Counted from the first letter of the stretch, positions 53,201 to 64,000 are shown. The stretch is DNA of 64,000 nucleotides from Heterocephalus glaber (GCF_000247695.1 NW_004624795.1:6405125-6469124), one strand, 5' to 3'. Notes: generated by a model from the sequence alone, not told the origin. Translations and numbers: made by a program.

Positions 53201-54630
53201 TCCTGTGCCACCTATTCCATGGCCCCCAGGAAGGTCACACGCACATGACGAGGGTATCCGTGTCCTCTTGTGTAAAAGGTGGGGCTGGCGCCATCATTAT
53301 CATCAGCCACACTTATGGAGGCTGCTAGCCCTGTGTTGCATAGCCGTCGTCAGGAGAGGGAAATGTCGCTTTGTGCCCAGTAGGGGTGTGGCTCTGAGCC
53401 AGGAGGCTCCACGTGCACCTTTATCTGGGTGGTCTCGAGGCTCCTTTCTGTGATCAGAGCTGGATTTAAATGATACCGGTGTCGCCAGGGATTTAGCTCA
53501 GTGGTTTCACCGCCTGCTGCACAAGTGCAAGGACCTGAGTTCAATCCCCGGTACCAAAAAAAAAAAAAAAAGATACATGATGATATCAGTGTCTGAGGTA
53601 GTGCACTGTGTGTGTGCACAGTCCAGCTGGTGTGTATAGATGTTTTTGCACATGTGAAGGGGTGCAGAGTGTGTGCATGTGATTGCACTCACCTGGTGTT
53701 CATATGTGCACACATGTCTGGTATGTGCAGGTGTGTGCACATGCACATGGGTGTTGCCTCCATCCTGCTCTGTATGCACACTCATGTGTGTGTCTGACAC
53801 CTGCATACTGAGCAGCGTGTTTGTGTACACGTGTGCATGGGCATGTGTGTGCATACATTGTGGTATACATGGAGTGGATGCATTCTGTACATGTGCGTAT
53901 CTGAGTGTGTGCATATGATGCCCATGTGCCTGATGTGGGTGGGCACAAGTGCACATGTGTGAGTGTGAATCTTAAGGATCCCTTGGAAAATGCCACTCAG
54001 AGCAGTGTGGATTCGGACATGGCTTCCCTGGGAAAGAGGTGCTTTAGGGTCCTCTCTGCCTTCGACACAGGAGCTGTCCAGGACCCCAGAGGACAGGGAG
54101 GCCACCTCTCTGCCTGACCCCAGGGCATTCTGCAGCGACCATCATGGGGTGCTGTGGCATTTAGGGGATTCCTCACCCTGGGTGGCTAAGTGCCGAGCAC
54201 CACACCACTGTAACCACCCCTGCCTCCCTCACTCTGCCCATCTCCCACCCCAGGCACCTGCCAAAGCTCCTGCAAGTTCTCCGGCCCTTGCTCAAAGGCG
54301 GACAGTGGAGCCTGCGGTCCTGACAGCTGCCCCTACTGTGCCCGGACTAGGGCAGGAGAGCTGGAGCCCGGCGAGCATGAGATACCTGACTCTGACAGCG
54401 AGGCCGTTTACGAGTTCACACAAGACGCCCAGCACAGCGACCTTCGGGACCCCCACAGCCGGCAGCGACAGAGCCTGGGCACAGACGCAGAGCCCAGCTC
54501 TGTGCTGGCCTTCTGGAGGCTAATCTGTGACACCTTCCAAAAGATTGTGGACAGCAAGTACTTTGGCCGGGGGATCATGATCGCTATCCTGGTCAACACC
54601 CTCAGCATGGGCATCGAGTACCACGAGCAG
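38657..54630 (+). CDS. CACNA1G: Cav3.1 T-type calcium channel alpha-1G, residues 1-767 (3' part outside window)
   Basis: Nine coding exons: 38657-38898, 45604-45715, 45837-45970, 46366-46463, 48270-48429, 49114-49414, 49537-49629, 51622-52405 and 54254-54630, all phases closing to 767 codons. The product is a low-voltage-activated calcium channel pore subunit of the plasma membrane, important in thalamic and pacemaker firing. Visible: N-terminal cytosolic tail, domain I S1-S6, selectivity-filter TLEGW with E354, the long I-II linker with nine consecutive His (496-504), and the start of domain II. ATG context is strong (A at -3, G at +4). Intron 1 is AT-AC. Full-length family members are ~2,300-2,400 residues, so about two thirds lie beyond the window. 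The paralogs CACNA1H and CACNA1I are excluded by the linker sequence and synteny. Confidence 0.96.
42215..42255. repeat. (CA)n microsatellite, interrupted
   Basis: CACACGCA/CACACACA units in CACNA1G intron 1. Confidence 0.85.
43042..43481. promoter_or_regulatory. RFX X-box cluster in CACNA1G intron 1
   Basis: Matches to the RFX consensus (GTYRCC-AT-RGYAAC): GTCACCATAGCAAC (43042-43055, full), GTCACTATGGCAAC (43087-43100, one mismatch), GTTACCATGGAGAT (43120-43133, strong left half only), ATTACCATAGCAAC (43266-43279, one mismatch) and GTTGTCATAGCAAC (43311-43324, one mismatch, nearly palindromic), plus a half site GGCAAC (43476-43481). Sites 1-2 and 4-5 are each 45 bases apart. Confidence 0.65.
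43231..43257. repeat. (TG)n microsatellite
   Basis: About twelve uninterrupted TG units, between the two halves of the X-box cluster. Confidence 0.95.
45110..45240 (+). repeat. MIR-like ancient SINE
   Basis: TCTGCCTCAGTTTCCCTGGG followed by GGGGCTGTTGTGAGCATT and GAAAGCGCTTGGTAAACTG are recognisable MIR core and 3' landmarks, diverged. Confidence 0.65.
45604..45970 (+). CDS. CACNA1G: CACNA1G exons 2-3: domain I S1-S3
   Basis: Exons 45604-45715 and 45837-45970 encode [16 protein letters not shown] (S1), [20 protein letters not shown] (S2 with the conserved acidic residue) and [12 protein letters not shown] (S3, with the invariant Asp). Confidence 0.95.
46366..46463 (+). CDS. CACNA1G: CACNA1G exon 4: domain I S4 voltage sensor
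   Basis: It encodes [20 protein letters not shown] then [12 protein letters not shown], with Arg at every third position as in S4 voltage sensors. It ends in phase 1 and completes Ser with exon 5. Confidence 0.95.
47211..47240. repeat. (TG)n microsatellite
   Basis: TG repeats in CACNA1G intron 4. Confidence 0.9.
48270..49629 (+). CDS. CACNA1G: CACNA1G exons 5-7: domain I S5, extracellular loop, pore loop, start of S6
   Basis: Exons 48270-48429 (S5, [20 protein letters not shown]), 49114-49414 (Cys-rich extracellular loop with NSSSNTT and NCS glycosylation sequons) and 49537-49629 (VITLEGWVD pore loop, E354 of the EEDD filter, then [11 protein letters not shown]). The Cys pattern of the loop is intact. 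Confidence 0.95.
48670..48895 (+). repeat. B1+ID dimeric SINE
   Basis: GGCGGTGCATGCCTGTAATC, linker CTCAAACTAAAACAATTAAA, GGCTGGGGATGTAGCTCAGT ... GGTTCAATCCCCAGTTC, then an A/C-rich tail. Confidence 0.9.
50111..50195 (+). mobile_element. ID SINE
   Basis: GTCAGGGATTTAGCTCAGTG ... GAGTTTGATCCCTGGTACTG plus AAAG tail. Confidence 0.88.
51385..51545 (+). repeat. MIR-like ancient SINE
   Basis: AAGTGATCTTGGACAATCCC, TTGACCTCTCTGAGCCTGAG and GAGATGAGATAATGTTGGG follow the MIR core order, just before CACNA1G exon 8. Confidence 0.75.
51622..52405 (+). CDS. CACNA1G: CACNA1G exon 8: IS6 end and I-II linker
   Basis: A single 784-base exon encodes [22 protein letters not shown] (IS6), the proximal linker helices ([15 protein letters not shown]... 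[11 protein letters not shown]; in Cav3 channels this region acts as the gating brake), the nine-His run at 51967-51993, and a Ser/Pro-rich stretch to LLETQSTG. The His run keeps its length relative to the human protein as I remember it. Confidence 0.95.
53484..53575 (+). mobile_element. ID SINE
   Basis: CCAGGGATTTAGCTCAGTGG ... GAGTTCAATCCCCGGTACC plus A16. Flanks ATGATACCGGTGTC and ATGATATCAGTGTC form an imperfect duplication. Confidence 0.9.
53590..53965 (+). repeat. Degenerate TG/TGCA minisatellite-like tract
   Basis: Long alternation of TGTGTGCA, CATGTGTG and related units over about 370 bases, with no fixed period. Confidence 0.75.
54254..54630 (+). CDS. CACNA1G: CACNA1G exon 9: end of I-II linker and domain II S1
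   Basis: It encodes a Cys-rich linker segment (CQSSCK... [11 protein letters not shown]), the acidic block [20 protein letters not shown], and IIS1 ([20 protein letters not shown]) to YHEQ, ending in phase 0 at a GTAGGG donor. The next family segment (PEELTNALEIS) does not appear before base 64000, so intron 9 is longer than 9.3 kb. Confidence 0.95.
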
Positions 54631-57519
54631 GTAGGGCTGAGGGCTGCCCAGCTCCCAGATGCTGCTGTCCCCTGGGGCGGGCTGTGCTGCCTGCGATCTG
54701 GCGTCTTCTCTCCTGGGCTCCTTTCCTCTCTGAGCTGAGCTGCTGGCTGCACAGCAGGAGGAAGTGTGTGGGGTCTCGGAGGCTCACCGCAGTGACGTCT
54801 TGAAGTTTCAGAGTGTGCAGTTGCCCGGCAGGGCGGGCCTATTATGTCCTGGAGGGCTTCTCAGAGGAGGTGGGCTTTCTGAGGGCAGGCAATGAGCTTG
54901 GCTTGTGGGGAGAGAAGGGTCACAGGAAGAGTTTGGGCCTTTGGAGAAGGCGGGGGGACTAGGGGTCCCCCAGCACTCATCTGGCTCAGCGAGAGGGGTG
55001 ACTGGTCAGAGGCAGGAGCAGCTGGAACAGTGCAGGTGGGAGTGAGGGCCAAGCTAGGGTCGGATGAGGGAGGGGTCTATCCTCTGCTGTCTGTCGTCAC
55101 CTCGATGTGAACCAGGGCGGCTCTGAGCAGATGAGAGCACCAGGCATGGCGAGGTGACTTGAAGCCAGCGCTTCGAGGGCTCATTCTGCACAGCAGGATG
55201 TTTAGTCAGGAGAAGAGGAGGCTCAGCGGCCGCGGGCCAGCTGTCCTCAAATATTTGAAGGGCCGTCATCCTGCGGAAGAGGGAGCAGGCAGAGCTATGG
55301 GATGCGGGCCGAGGGGAGGAGGGCCGTTCTTCCTCTCAGCACTGTGCAGGGACAGAGAGCGTGGCCTGGGGACCCTGGGGACCCCATGCGTGCACGCTGG
55401 ACTGCTCCGTGGGGCCCCAAGCCGGGCTTTTCTCCCTTCCCTCATCGTGTCTCCTGGTGGGTTACCCCCTTCCCCGCCGGTGCCTGGGGAAGGAGGGAGG
55501 CAGGTGCTACACACTGGCCTGTGACCGATGCCCTCCTCCCCTGCTCTCTTCTCCAAGCTCCCACCCCTGGGGGATTGGGAAGGGGCTGGGCTGCCGGAAC
55601 CCTCCTCTCCTGGACTGGCACTGATGCTGTGCACTCCCCACCCCACTGCGGGCAGAGGCCTGAGGGGTCCTCGCCAGCACAGCAGGCCTGGAAGGGCATC
55701 TGGGCCAGCTGCGGTCTGGCTGGGCGGTAGGATGGTGTGTGGTGCAGGCACATTGGGGAGGAGGCAGGGGGAGCAGGGGGCAAGTGCGAGGTGCCTGGAG
55801 CCCACAGCGAGATGCCCTGAAGCCCTCTACCCGACCCCCCCACCTCTGCCTCTGGTGCAGCGAGTGCTCAGCTCCTACCCAAACTGGCCTCTCCGGCCAG
55901 GGGCACCCCTGCCCCATCGCCACCCCATCACACCGGCACCCGTTCCTCTTGTCTCTGCAGCCCAGCCCCCAGCAGCTGCACCCCTCCTCCCCTGTGGCTG
56001 CGGAGCCAGCAGGTGGGCTTGTGTGACACCACGGTGGGTGTGTTGTGTCTGGGCTGCGTGGGGCGTGGGTGTGTGGCACTTGCCAGCTCTACCAGCCTCC
56101 CGGGGAGAGGTGCTATCCTCTGCCAGGCGGGTGGGGGAAGGTGGGGGACAGCATTTTCTCATGCTGGGACCCAGGTAGTGGCAGCCCCTAACCTCTCATG
56201 ACTGCCCTACCCCATCTGAACTGTAACTTCCTTCCAGCCTTGGTCAGCTCCCCTCCCCACAGGGCCAGCTCCTCAGTGCCCTCCCCTCTTTCCCAGGGGT
56301 GCACCCAGCTGTCCCTGCCCACCCAGTGCTGCTGGTGGAGCCTTTGATGGCACTGGGAAGAAGCTGAGTCACAGACCTAGGATAGATGAAGCCACAGCAA
56401 GAGGGCTTTCGGTTAGACGTCAAGAAGGATGCCCCTTTGGAGAGGAAATAAAAGCTATCAGTTGGGGTGCCTGTAGCATCTCCTTGCCAAGATCCTGAGG
56501 AAAAGGGGGGATGGCCTGAAGCTCCCCACAAGCCCTCATGCCAGGGAGGCCTTGCTCAGAACCTGCCACAGGGCAGTTGGTTGCTGAGGGCCCCACGGGG
56601 TGAAGGGGAGTCCTCAGCAGGCTGGGAAGATGAGACACCCCAGAAGCTGCTGTGGCCCTGTGCTAAGGGGCACTGCAGCGTGAACATTTCGCCATCCAGG
56701 CCCTTGAGCAGGCTAGAGGGGCTGCCAGGGAAGGGAGTGTCATGGGGCTGAGATGGGGATACCAACAGGGTGCAGATAGGGAGACAGAGGGCATGACGGA
56801 GCCCCACGGGAGGGGGACAGAGAAGACAGAGACAAACGGAACAAGGAGGTAGAGGGAAAGATGGAGATGCGGGCCAGAGATGCATGGAGGCACAGAGACA
56901 CCGGGGAGACCAGGGAGCCGAAGATGGGGACAGAGACCCGGATGCAGCGAAGTGGGGGGCACTCTGTTGGGGGTGAGCTGGGGAGGAAGACTGAGCCAGC
57001 CGAGAGGGAGAGGTCAGAGAGGTTAAGACGCTGCCAGAGGCGCTGGGGCTCCTACTTTCCCTGCAGCGCTCTTAGTGAGGCCACTGTGTCCATTGATCTC
57101 ACTGTTGATCAGACTGGTGGCCCTGGAGAGGGCATGGCCAAGCGTCCTGGAGGTGGGGCCGCTGCCTCTTTCCCTCCCAGGCCCTGTCCTCTGCACTCAC
57201 CTCTGCCTTCAGCTTTTTTGCCGGGGATGATACCCCCTGCCCTGCCCTCTCCTCCCTACTCTTGACCCAGGGGGCACCATATGGTCACCTTCCATCCTCC
57301 CTGAGGTCCCATACCCTCCATTCTCTCCTGCTTCTCACAGAACTACCAGCCGGCAGACAACTGGCAGGATTGGTGTCCACAGAGGCACAAGGACATAGGA
57401 TGCTTAGCACAAAAAAAGTGACTGGGCTTAGGAAGTCTGTGAGCTGATGTAGACCAAGAACATTGTACCAGTCTCCAGGGGGCAGTACATGGAGCTCTGA
57501 CCTTGGTGAATTACCTCTC

Positions 57520-57690
57520 CGTCCATCCATCCACCGACCCACCCACCCATTCACTCATCTACCCTTCCATTCATCCATCCACCTACCTACCCATCCATCT
57601 ACTACCCAGTCACCCATGCATTCATCTGCCCATCATCATTCATTCATCATCCATCCATCCACCCATCCATCCATCCATCTATCCATCCCG
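57520..57690 (+). repeat. (CATC)n tetranucleotide tract
   Basis: Imperfect tandem CATC/CACC units; the cleanest block is at 57647-57688. Confidence 0.95.
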
Positions 57691-59379
57691 CATATCCTGT
57701 GCATCAGAGATGGGCCTAAGCAGTGGTGTGCTTAGGAATGTTTAATACCCAGGCCTCAAAAACCCAAACAAATCTCACTTTTAGAGTTCACCAATTTATA
57801 TGGAGTAAATATGCTCTCATGTTAGCGCAAGCTATCAACATGTCACTGAATGTGAAATTGGGAAAAGATGCACTCTGAGCTGAGTCTGAAGGGTGGGCAT
57901 GGGGAAGCCAGGGAGGGGTGGGAGGTGGGAAACAGGGGGCATCAAGGAGGAGGCCCAGATTTAGTGCAGGCATTCACAATGTGTGTGGCCCTGGGTGCAG
58001 CTGGAATGGACAGGTGATGAGATGAAGTAGGAAAAAACTGAGGGCCAGGTCCCAAGAAGATAGGAAGGAGTTTGGGTTTGATACTGAAGATCATAGGCTC
58101 TCAGCAAAGATTTAGGCAGGTTGGTGTGACCAGGTTTATTTTATCAAAGGGCTTCTGGAAGTCGGGGTGGGAGGGAATGAGGGAGGGAAATGGGGGAGCA
58201 AGGAGCTGAGAAGGAGGCTACTGCAGGGGTCTAGGCAGTTCATGCTGGTCTTTGTCCTGGAGATGGAGAGGAGGGGCTGGGAGGGCTGTCAGGCAGCTGA
58301 ATCTGCAGGACTCAGCACCAGCTGGCTCTTGGCGGCCAGGGCAAGCATGACTGTCAGGCTTCTGCCTGGGGTGGGAACGAGGAGCTTGAGCAGATTCGGG
58401 AGCCATCCTGACACCATGTCCAGCAGGATGTGGGAGCCCAAGAAGGAGGTAGTTGTGGATCCTGGCTCCCACCTGGAGCTGCACTGGGCCAGGCCCATGT
58501 CGGGAGGGGAGGGAGCTGCAGGGCGGGACACAAGGCACCTCCTAATCATTCCCTCCTGGCTCTGAGTCACAGCAGGGTTCAGGTGCTAACCTCACACTGC
58601 AGAAGAATGACGACAGCCTGTAGGGACAGGGGGACAGAGGGAGAGAGGGACAGAAGAAGCTGGGTAGATGGCCTTGCAGGCCAGGGGAGGACAGGGCAGG
58701 GGACGACTGTGAGTGCCACTCAGACTCCAGATATGTGTCCAGAGAGGGTTTCTATTTATAAGTGAGTAGGTCGGCTGTTCCCAGTTCGGGAAGCTGGGGC
58801 TGGGGCTCAGGGGGGGCACATGTGATGGGTCTCAACATTTGAAAGGAGTCAGACTCCTCTGTGATTCTCCTGAAAGCTGGGGAGCTATCCTAGACACCCC
58901 AACTGTGGCCTTTGGGTGCAGGGGTTTATGGACACCTCCCTGCAAACCAGACCCTTGTCCTCCAGGAAGAGGAGTTGGGGCTGAGGAACAAGCAAGCTTT
59001 CGGGGGACCATTCTTGGACAGCCAGCCTTGCCCACACTTTCCAGGCATCTTGAGGGTGGGGGCGGGAAGGGTGCTATTTGGGAGATGTCTGGCTGGGGGG
59101 TGCCCCAGGCTCCCTGAGATCCACACGGGAACTTGCCCGGGGTACACACGCTAGGAGATGACACGGGGTGTCAGGGGGCTGGAGCAAAGCCAGAGCACCC
59201 CAGAAATGTAGGCTGTAGTGGGAAAGCCCTTCTGTCTCATGGAGAGTTCATGCCCAGTGCTGCAAGGAGCTCTTCTGGGAAACAAGCGGGGTGCTCACAC
59301 CCAGGCAAGGGACTTGAAAGGGTTCGTGAAGGAGGCACCTTTAGTTATTTTTTACTTTTTTGTTGTTTTGTTTTGTTTT

Positions 59380-59585
59380 GCAGTGCTGGGGATTGAACCC
59401 AGGCCCTTGCACATGCTAGGCAAGCACTCTACCACTGAGCCACATCCTCAGCTCTTTTAAATCATTAATTTATTTATTTTGAGACAGGGTCTTGCTAAGT
59501 TGCCCAGGCTGGACTTGAACTTGCAATCTTCCTGCATCTGCCTCCTGAGTAGCTGGGATGACAAAGATGTATCCCCATGCCCAGC
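59380..59585 (-). repeat. B1+ID dimeric SINE
   Basis: A reverse ID (GGGGATTGAACCCAGGCCCT ... CACTGAGCCACATCC), then reverse B1 (TGAGACAGGGTCTTGCTAAG ... CCCCATGCCCAGC). Confidence 0.9.
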
Positions 59586-62500
59586 GAGGAGGTGGCTTTA
59601 GGGAGGGCCTGGAAGGATGGGTGGCATGACAGCTGGAGTTAAGGGCAGAGTGGTCTAGGAGGATGGTCGAGGGGACATTAGCAGCCTGGCTGGGAAATAC
59701 ACAGGGTGGCACTGGGCGGATCGAGGTGCTTGAGCAGGGGTGACTGGAGTCCAGCCGGTGGTGCTGAAGGAAGCCAGAGCCTCCAGTCGGTGCAGGGGGG
59801 GCCTTGAGGCTATTTCTGCTGTTCCATCAGAGGCAATGAGGCCCCGCGCTGGGGCTGGGAGGATGAGGTAGGGAACAGTTCCACTAGCCCGTCTATGGCC
59901 CGGGCACTGTCAGGAGGAGTGAAGGGCAGCCATGACTCCTAGACAACCCCGAGGTTCCCAGAATGGGGGGAGGGAGCAGGTTCGGGAGTGAGTAAGAGGA
60001 TTTGTTTTGGAGTTGCTGAGTTTGAGATGGCTGTGGGCCATGTGGGGAGGGAGATCAAACAGGCCTTGGCTCCCTGGATGAGGAGCCAGGGGCTCGGAGA
60101 GAGATTGTTTAGTGTCGTCTACACCCCAGTGACAGCTGGAGAGTTGGAGGGGGGGCGATGGAGGAGGGAGGGCAGGGAGTGGGCCAGACCGAACTCTTTG
60201 GAATGTTGGCAGAGACTGGGAGATGGAGATGGACATGGACATGGAGACAGGGAGGCAGGGGGTGGCTGCACAGGGCCAGGAAAGCAGGGGAGGCCAGGCG
60301 TGAGGCCGGAGGGGCTGGCACAGGCTGGGTGGTGCCAGGCGTCCTCCAAGAGGAGGCTGAGTGAGCTGTTGGTGTGGTGTGGATGAGGCCAGGAGCCTAG
60401 GGCCAGCGATCAGCTCCCAGCGAAGGTGTGAGGGGTGCTCCCCTCCAGGGAGGAAGGAGGACGAGTCTGGCTGCAGGCCCAGAGCCCCGAGCAGGAGGCC
60501 GGGGTGGGCATGGGGGTGGGGGCTGAGGCCGGAATGGCCAGGCACAGCTCGATGGGCATAGAGATGGAGACCACGAAGGGTGAAGGGAGGCATACAGCAG
60601 CCCCAGGCCCACCCGGCAGGCGCCCCTGTCCCGTCAGCATGGCCTCGTTCAGGACTCTGCAGCCATGCTCTGCAATTCCAGGCACCTATGAAGTCTGCGT
60701 CATGGGACAGCTGCGTGGTCCACCCAGGGCTCTAGACCAGAGGTTGTCTGGGTGGCTGAGAGGCAGGGCGACAGCTCTAGAGTTAGGGAGCAGGGGCCAG
60801 GGGCCTGGGTGGGCTGTGTGCCTACCTGGCCTGTGTGTTTACTCGGGGAGCCTTTGGGGTCCCCAGGGGTGGTAGGGACACGGGGATACCCCTCAGGGTG
60901 CAGTGGGCATGTGGTGCTGGAGGGGATATGGGGTTCCCCGGGACCCTTCTGCCACCCAGATGGCTGCCTTACCATGTCCCCCTGACTCAGTGACCCCTGT
61001 CCCATCCCTGGAGCAGCAGGCAGGACCATCAGAAGCGGAGGGCAGGTGAGCCGAGGAGCTGCACTTGGGGAGCAGGTGGGAGCTGAGAGACGGTAGCTGG
61101 GACAGGACCTGCCCCAACCCCTCATCAGCTCTGGCTGGGCTGGTTACCCTCTCACCTTCCCTGGGAAAGGCACCTTGCTGGCTGCCAGGCCAGCTCTCCA
61201 GCCTCCTGCCTGGACTGCTGCAGTACCCCTAATTGATCTCGTTTCTCCCCTCCAAGCCATCTGCGTGCGGCCACCACTGCAGCCAGATTAATCTTCTTAA
61301 TACACCGCCCCCCCAGCCTCAATGGCAGTGCTGTGGGCAGAGGCAGATCCAGCCTGAATCAGTATCAAGGCTGGCCCGCCGGGCCTGTCTACCCTGCAGC
61401 CTTCTCCTGTGCAGCCCTTTTTACCCTCTGGTCAGGCAGGCATGTGGCTCTTGGTCCTGGGGATGCCCTGCACATTCCTTCCTCTGCGCCTCCTGTCTTG
61501 GCCTCCTCCACCCCTTCCCCATGCCCTCAGCAAGATCTGAGCTCCCGGGCAATCCTGGCTCGACAGTGCTCTGTGCTGCCACACTATGAGGGCCACCTGC
61601 ACTTGGTCCAGGGCTGGCAGCTTTTGCAGGTGTTAGTGCCTCTGTTCTGCAGAACAGCAGCATCTCAAGGTGGTGTCCCCCTGTGTAACACACGAGGCCC
61701 CTGGGGGTCTGAGACACTGAGAGACTTGCCCAAGGTCACACAAGTAGAAAGTCCCAGGGTCTGGAGGCCTCTTGCCTTCAAATCCTGTCCCACGTTGGCA
61801 TCACAGCTGTTCTGCAAGCAGAGGGCACTTTAAAGGGTAGTTGAAGGCGATGCTGTGGGTTCCAGGGAATCCTGGAGCTTGGAAGGACCAAGCTGCTTAC
61901 CTGGGGTCCCAACTGCTGCAAGGTGACAGCTTGGGATGAGATTTAGTGGTGCAGAAGCTCAGGGTGCCAGCCTCCACTCACCCTTCTCCACTGGGCCTCA
62001 ACATCGTGGACAGCAGTATGGGTGCAGCTGAGACCCTGTATAGGATGCCTGCATCCAGGAGTCAGGGACAGGAGGCTGGAGCTGCCCGATGGGCTTGTGT
62101 GTGCTCTCCGGGGGCTTTCTCTGGGCTTTCTCTTTCTGCTGGGATGGCATTTTGGGGAGGGTCTCAAGGGCAGAGATGCTAGGAAAAGTGCAAGAGACCA
62201 GCTGTGAGCTTTTCTAGGAAGCCATGTGACCTGTCAGGTTCCACACCTCTGGAGCCTCAGTTTCCCCCCAGGCCATTTAGGAGGCTCAGGTCCTTTCCTC
62301 TGTGGTTGTGAGCACAGAGGTAGTGAAATCTCAGGAGAAAGATCCTTGCCTAGGGTGCTTTGAGCCCAGCAGAGCTGTGATGGTGTGAGCAGACACTTGC
62401 TCCACTTCTGCCCCTTCCAGGGAGCAGTGGCCGTAATTACGGCCGCAGTTGCTGGGGCCACTGTGTTGCTAAGACTGTGTCTCTGTGTCCTGTCCTGCGT

Positions 62501-63065
62501 TGGCAAAACATTCCCAGCCTCTGACTTGGTAACTTGGGCAGAACTGGCTGCCTGGGGGAAGGGAGATTTTTTTTTCTCCTTGGATCACTGGTGTGGGGGA
62601 ATCCTGGGCCCTGAAAGAAGAGGTCCCCAAGTGTGTGTGTGCAGGAGAGATTGGGCGCAGCGCCCAGGGCCCCTTCTGCCTGTCAGGCACCTCTGCTTCT
62701 CCAGGTCGGCTGGGCAGGCTGGGGCGAGGGCTTCAGCCTTTGCTGCCCGCCCCCCACAGGGACCAATGGTGCAGACCTCAAGGGGGGCCCTGCTTCGTCT
62801 TTCTCAGTGAGCCTCTGGTAGGTGGGCAGGTGAGCAAGGTGTGCATGTGTGCTGAGCAGGGCGCTCTCTCGATGACCTCAGGGTGGGATGAGAACACCCT
62901 CTCCACATGTGCAGTCTTTGGCCTTTTGGATTTCACTCACTGAATAACCATGCAGCCAGAGCTACAGTGCCTTCAGCTACATTTTAGAAAGTTTTATTAC
63001 TTTTTATGTTTGGTAGCCTTTTTGAAGTACAGATTGAGTCTGTCTCCTTCAGAATGCTTGGTACC

Positions 63066-63158
63066 ATGGCTTGAGTTATATAGCTTAGTGGCAGAACATT
63101 TGCTTAGCAGGCACAAGGCCTTGGGTTTGATCCCCTGCACTGCAAAAAACAAAAGCAA
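63066..63158 (+). repeat. ID-like SINE
   Basis: ATATAGCTTAGTGGCAGAAC, TTGCTTAGCAGGCACAAGGC and GGGTTTGATCCCCTGCACTG plus A tail. Diverged from the other IDs here. Confidence 0.8.
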
Positions 63159-63347
63159 AAATCAGAATGCTTGGTACTAGAAATGTTTTGGATTTGGGGA
63201 TATTTACATACACATAAAGGTTATGGTGGAGGGTCGGATCTAGGTCTAAAGACAAAATTCATTTATATTTGTTACTTTCCTGTATATATCTCCTGAAGGT
63301 AATTTACAGACTATTTCTAGTACATCTGTATTTTGTGTGTGTGTGTG

Positions 63348-63420
63348 TGCCAGGGATCGAACTTGGGTCCTTGCGCTTGTGAGGCAGGCGGCCGAACTGC
63401 TGAGCTAAATCCCCAGCCCA
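63348..63420 (-). mobile_element. ID SINE
   Basis: The tail became (GT)n, then CCAGGGATCGAACTTGGGTC and GCTGAGCTAAATCCCCAG, reverse. Confidence 0.88.
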
Positions 63421-64000
63421 AGTACAGCTGTATTTTGACCGTGACCCAGCGTGGATCAGATGGAATATTCCACTTGTGGTGTCAGATCGACATTCAAAAC
63501 AGTTTTGGATTTTGGAGCATTTTGGACTTTGGATTTTCAGATTAGACATGCTCAATTTGTATCATTTATGTGACATAAATCCACCCATTCTAAGCGGGCC
63601 TCCGCTGTGTTCATGTCAACCTGTTCTTTGTGGATGCATCTTAGTTGATTTGAAATACAGTTTTACCTACGTTAGAAGATGCGTGATGTACTCAGGCCAT
63701 CCATTTGTCTGGATTCACATGTCCTTTGCGGTGACTGTGCCTTGGGTCTGAGTCCTGACAGTCTAATCATGTTATTGGGGTCATCCGGTGAAGTGGGGTG
63801 TGGGCCTGTCCTGGGCTTCCCTGCCCAGTCACCCGCCATCTCACCTGTAACACGAGGAGGGCTGTTATGTGGGTGGCACGATGTGAAGCATCACTCCTGT
63901 GTCCTCCATGCTTGTCATCTTTGTCCAGTCCAAGGTGAAGCCCGGGCAGGTAGAAGGTAACCAGGAAGTGGGAGCCCTGGCCATTGCTGGGCATACCGGA

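Larger units (their letters stand above)
54631..64000 (+). other. CACNA1G intron 9 (incomplete)
   Basis: No exon is seen. Contents: a (CATC)n tract (57520-57690), a reverse B1+ID (59380-59585), a forward ID-like element (63066-63158), a reverse ID (63348-63420) and purine-rich GA/GGGA stretches (about 56740-57020). A 16-base perfect palindrome is at 62429-62444. Confidence 0.75.

Noticed and set aside
57520..57690. Array-like spacing resembling a CRISPR or satellite
   Set aside because: It is a plain imperfect CATC tetranucleotide repeat in a mammalian intron, without spacers.
61150..64000. The next CACNA1G exon (PEELTNALEIS...)
   Set aside because: I looked for it in all + frames through the end of the window and did not find it; the intron runs past the window.

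Overview
The window is mammalian nuclear DNA, almost certainly from a rodent outside the mouse/rat group. The genes are split by phase-consistent GT-AG introns. The gaps are full of B1-type (7SL-derived) SINEs, ID-type (tRNA-derived) SINEs and B1+ID dimers; their abundance suggests the squirrel-related or beaver/kangaroo-rat clades, which I cannot separate by eye. Gene order and protein matches correspond to the human 17q21.33 block MYCBPAP - EPN3 - SPATA20 - CACNA1G, all on the + strand.

Layout. (1) 1-12.4 kb: MYCBPAP, missing its first coding exon(s); 18 exons are readable and the frame closes at a stop at 12370 with AATAAA at 12411. (2) 12.4-22.5 kb: EPN3. A GC-rich promoter and probable non-coding exon lie near 13.6-13.9 kb, the ENTH exon starts at 16951, the stop is at 22316 and AATAAA at 22475. 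(3) 22.5-25.4 kb: repeat-rich spacer. (4) 25.5-33.5 kb: SPATA20, complete in 16 exons (789 codons plus stop). (5) 33.5-37.6 kb: spacer with old repeats and an octamer-motif cluster. (6) 37.6-38.9 kb: CpG-rich CACNA1G promoter with paired CCAAT boxes, and exon 1. (7) 38.9-64.0 kb: the 5' part of CACNA1G, nine coding exons giving residues 1-767 (domain I, the I-II linker and the start of domain II). Intron 1 has AT-AC termini of the minor-spliceosome class. The window ends inside intron 9.

The four genes are neighbours, not a pathway: MYCBPAP is an axonemal/sperm protein, EPN3 an endocytic adaptor, SPATA20 a thioredoxin-fold protein linked to spermatids, and CACNA1G the Cav3.1 T-type calcium channel. 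Two are testis/cilium related.

Most worth a second look: a cluster of RFX X-box sequences in CACNA1G intron 1 (43042-43481), two with the same 45-bp spacing; the AT-AC intron; a GC-AG intron in MYCBPAP; a shortened EPN3 linker after the ENTH domain; mirrored NF-Y box pairs at the CACNA1G promoter; and several young ID insertions with intact target-site duplications. I saw no new gene family or mobile system beyond SINEs. Family identities rest on remembered homologs; no database search was run.
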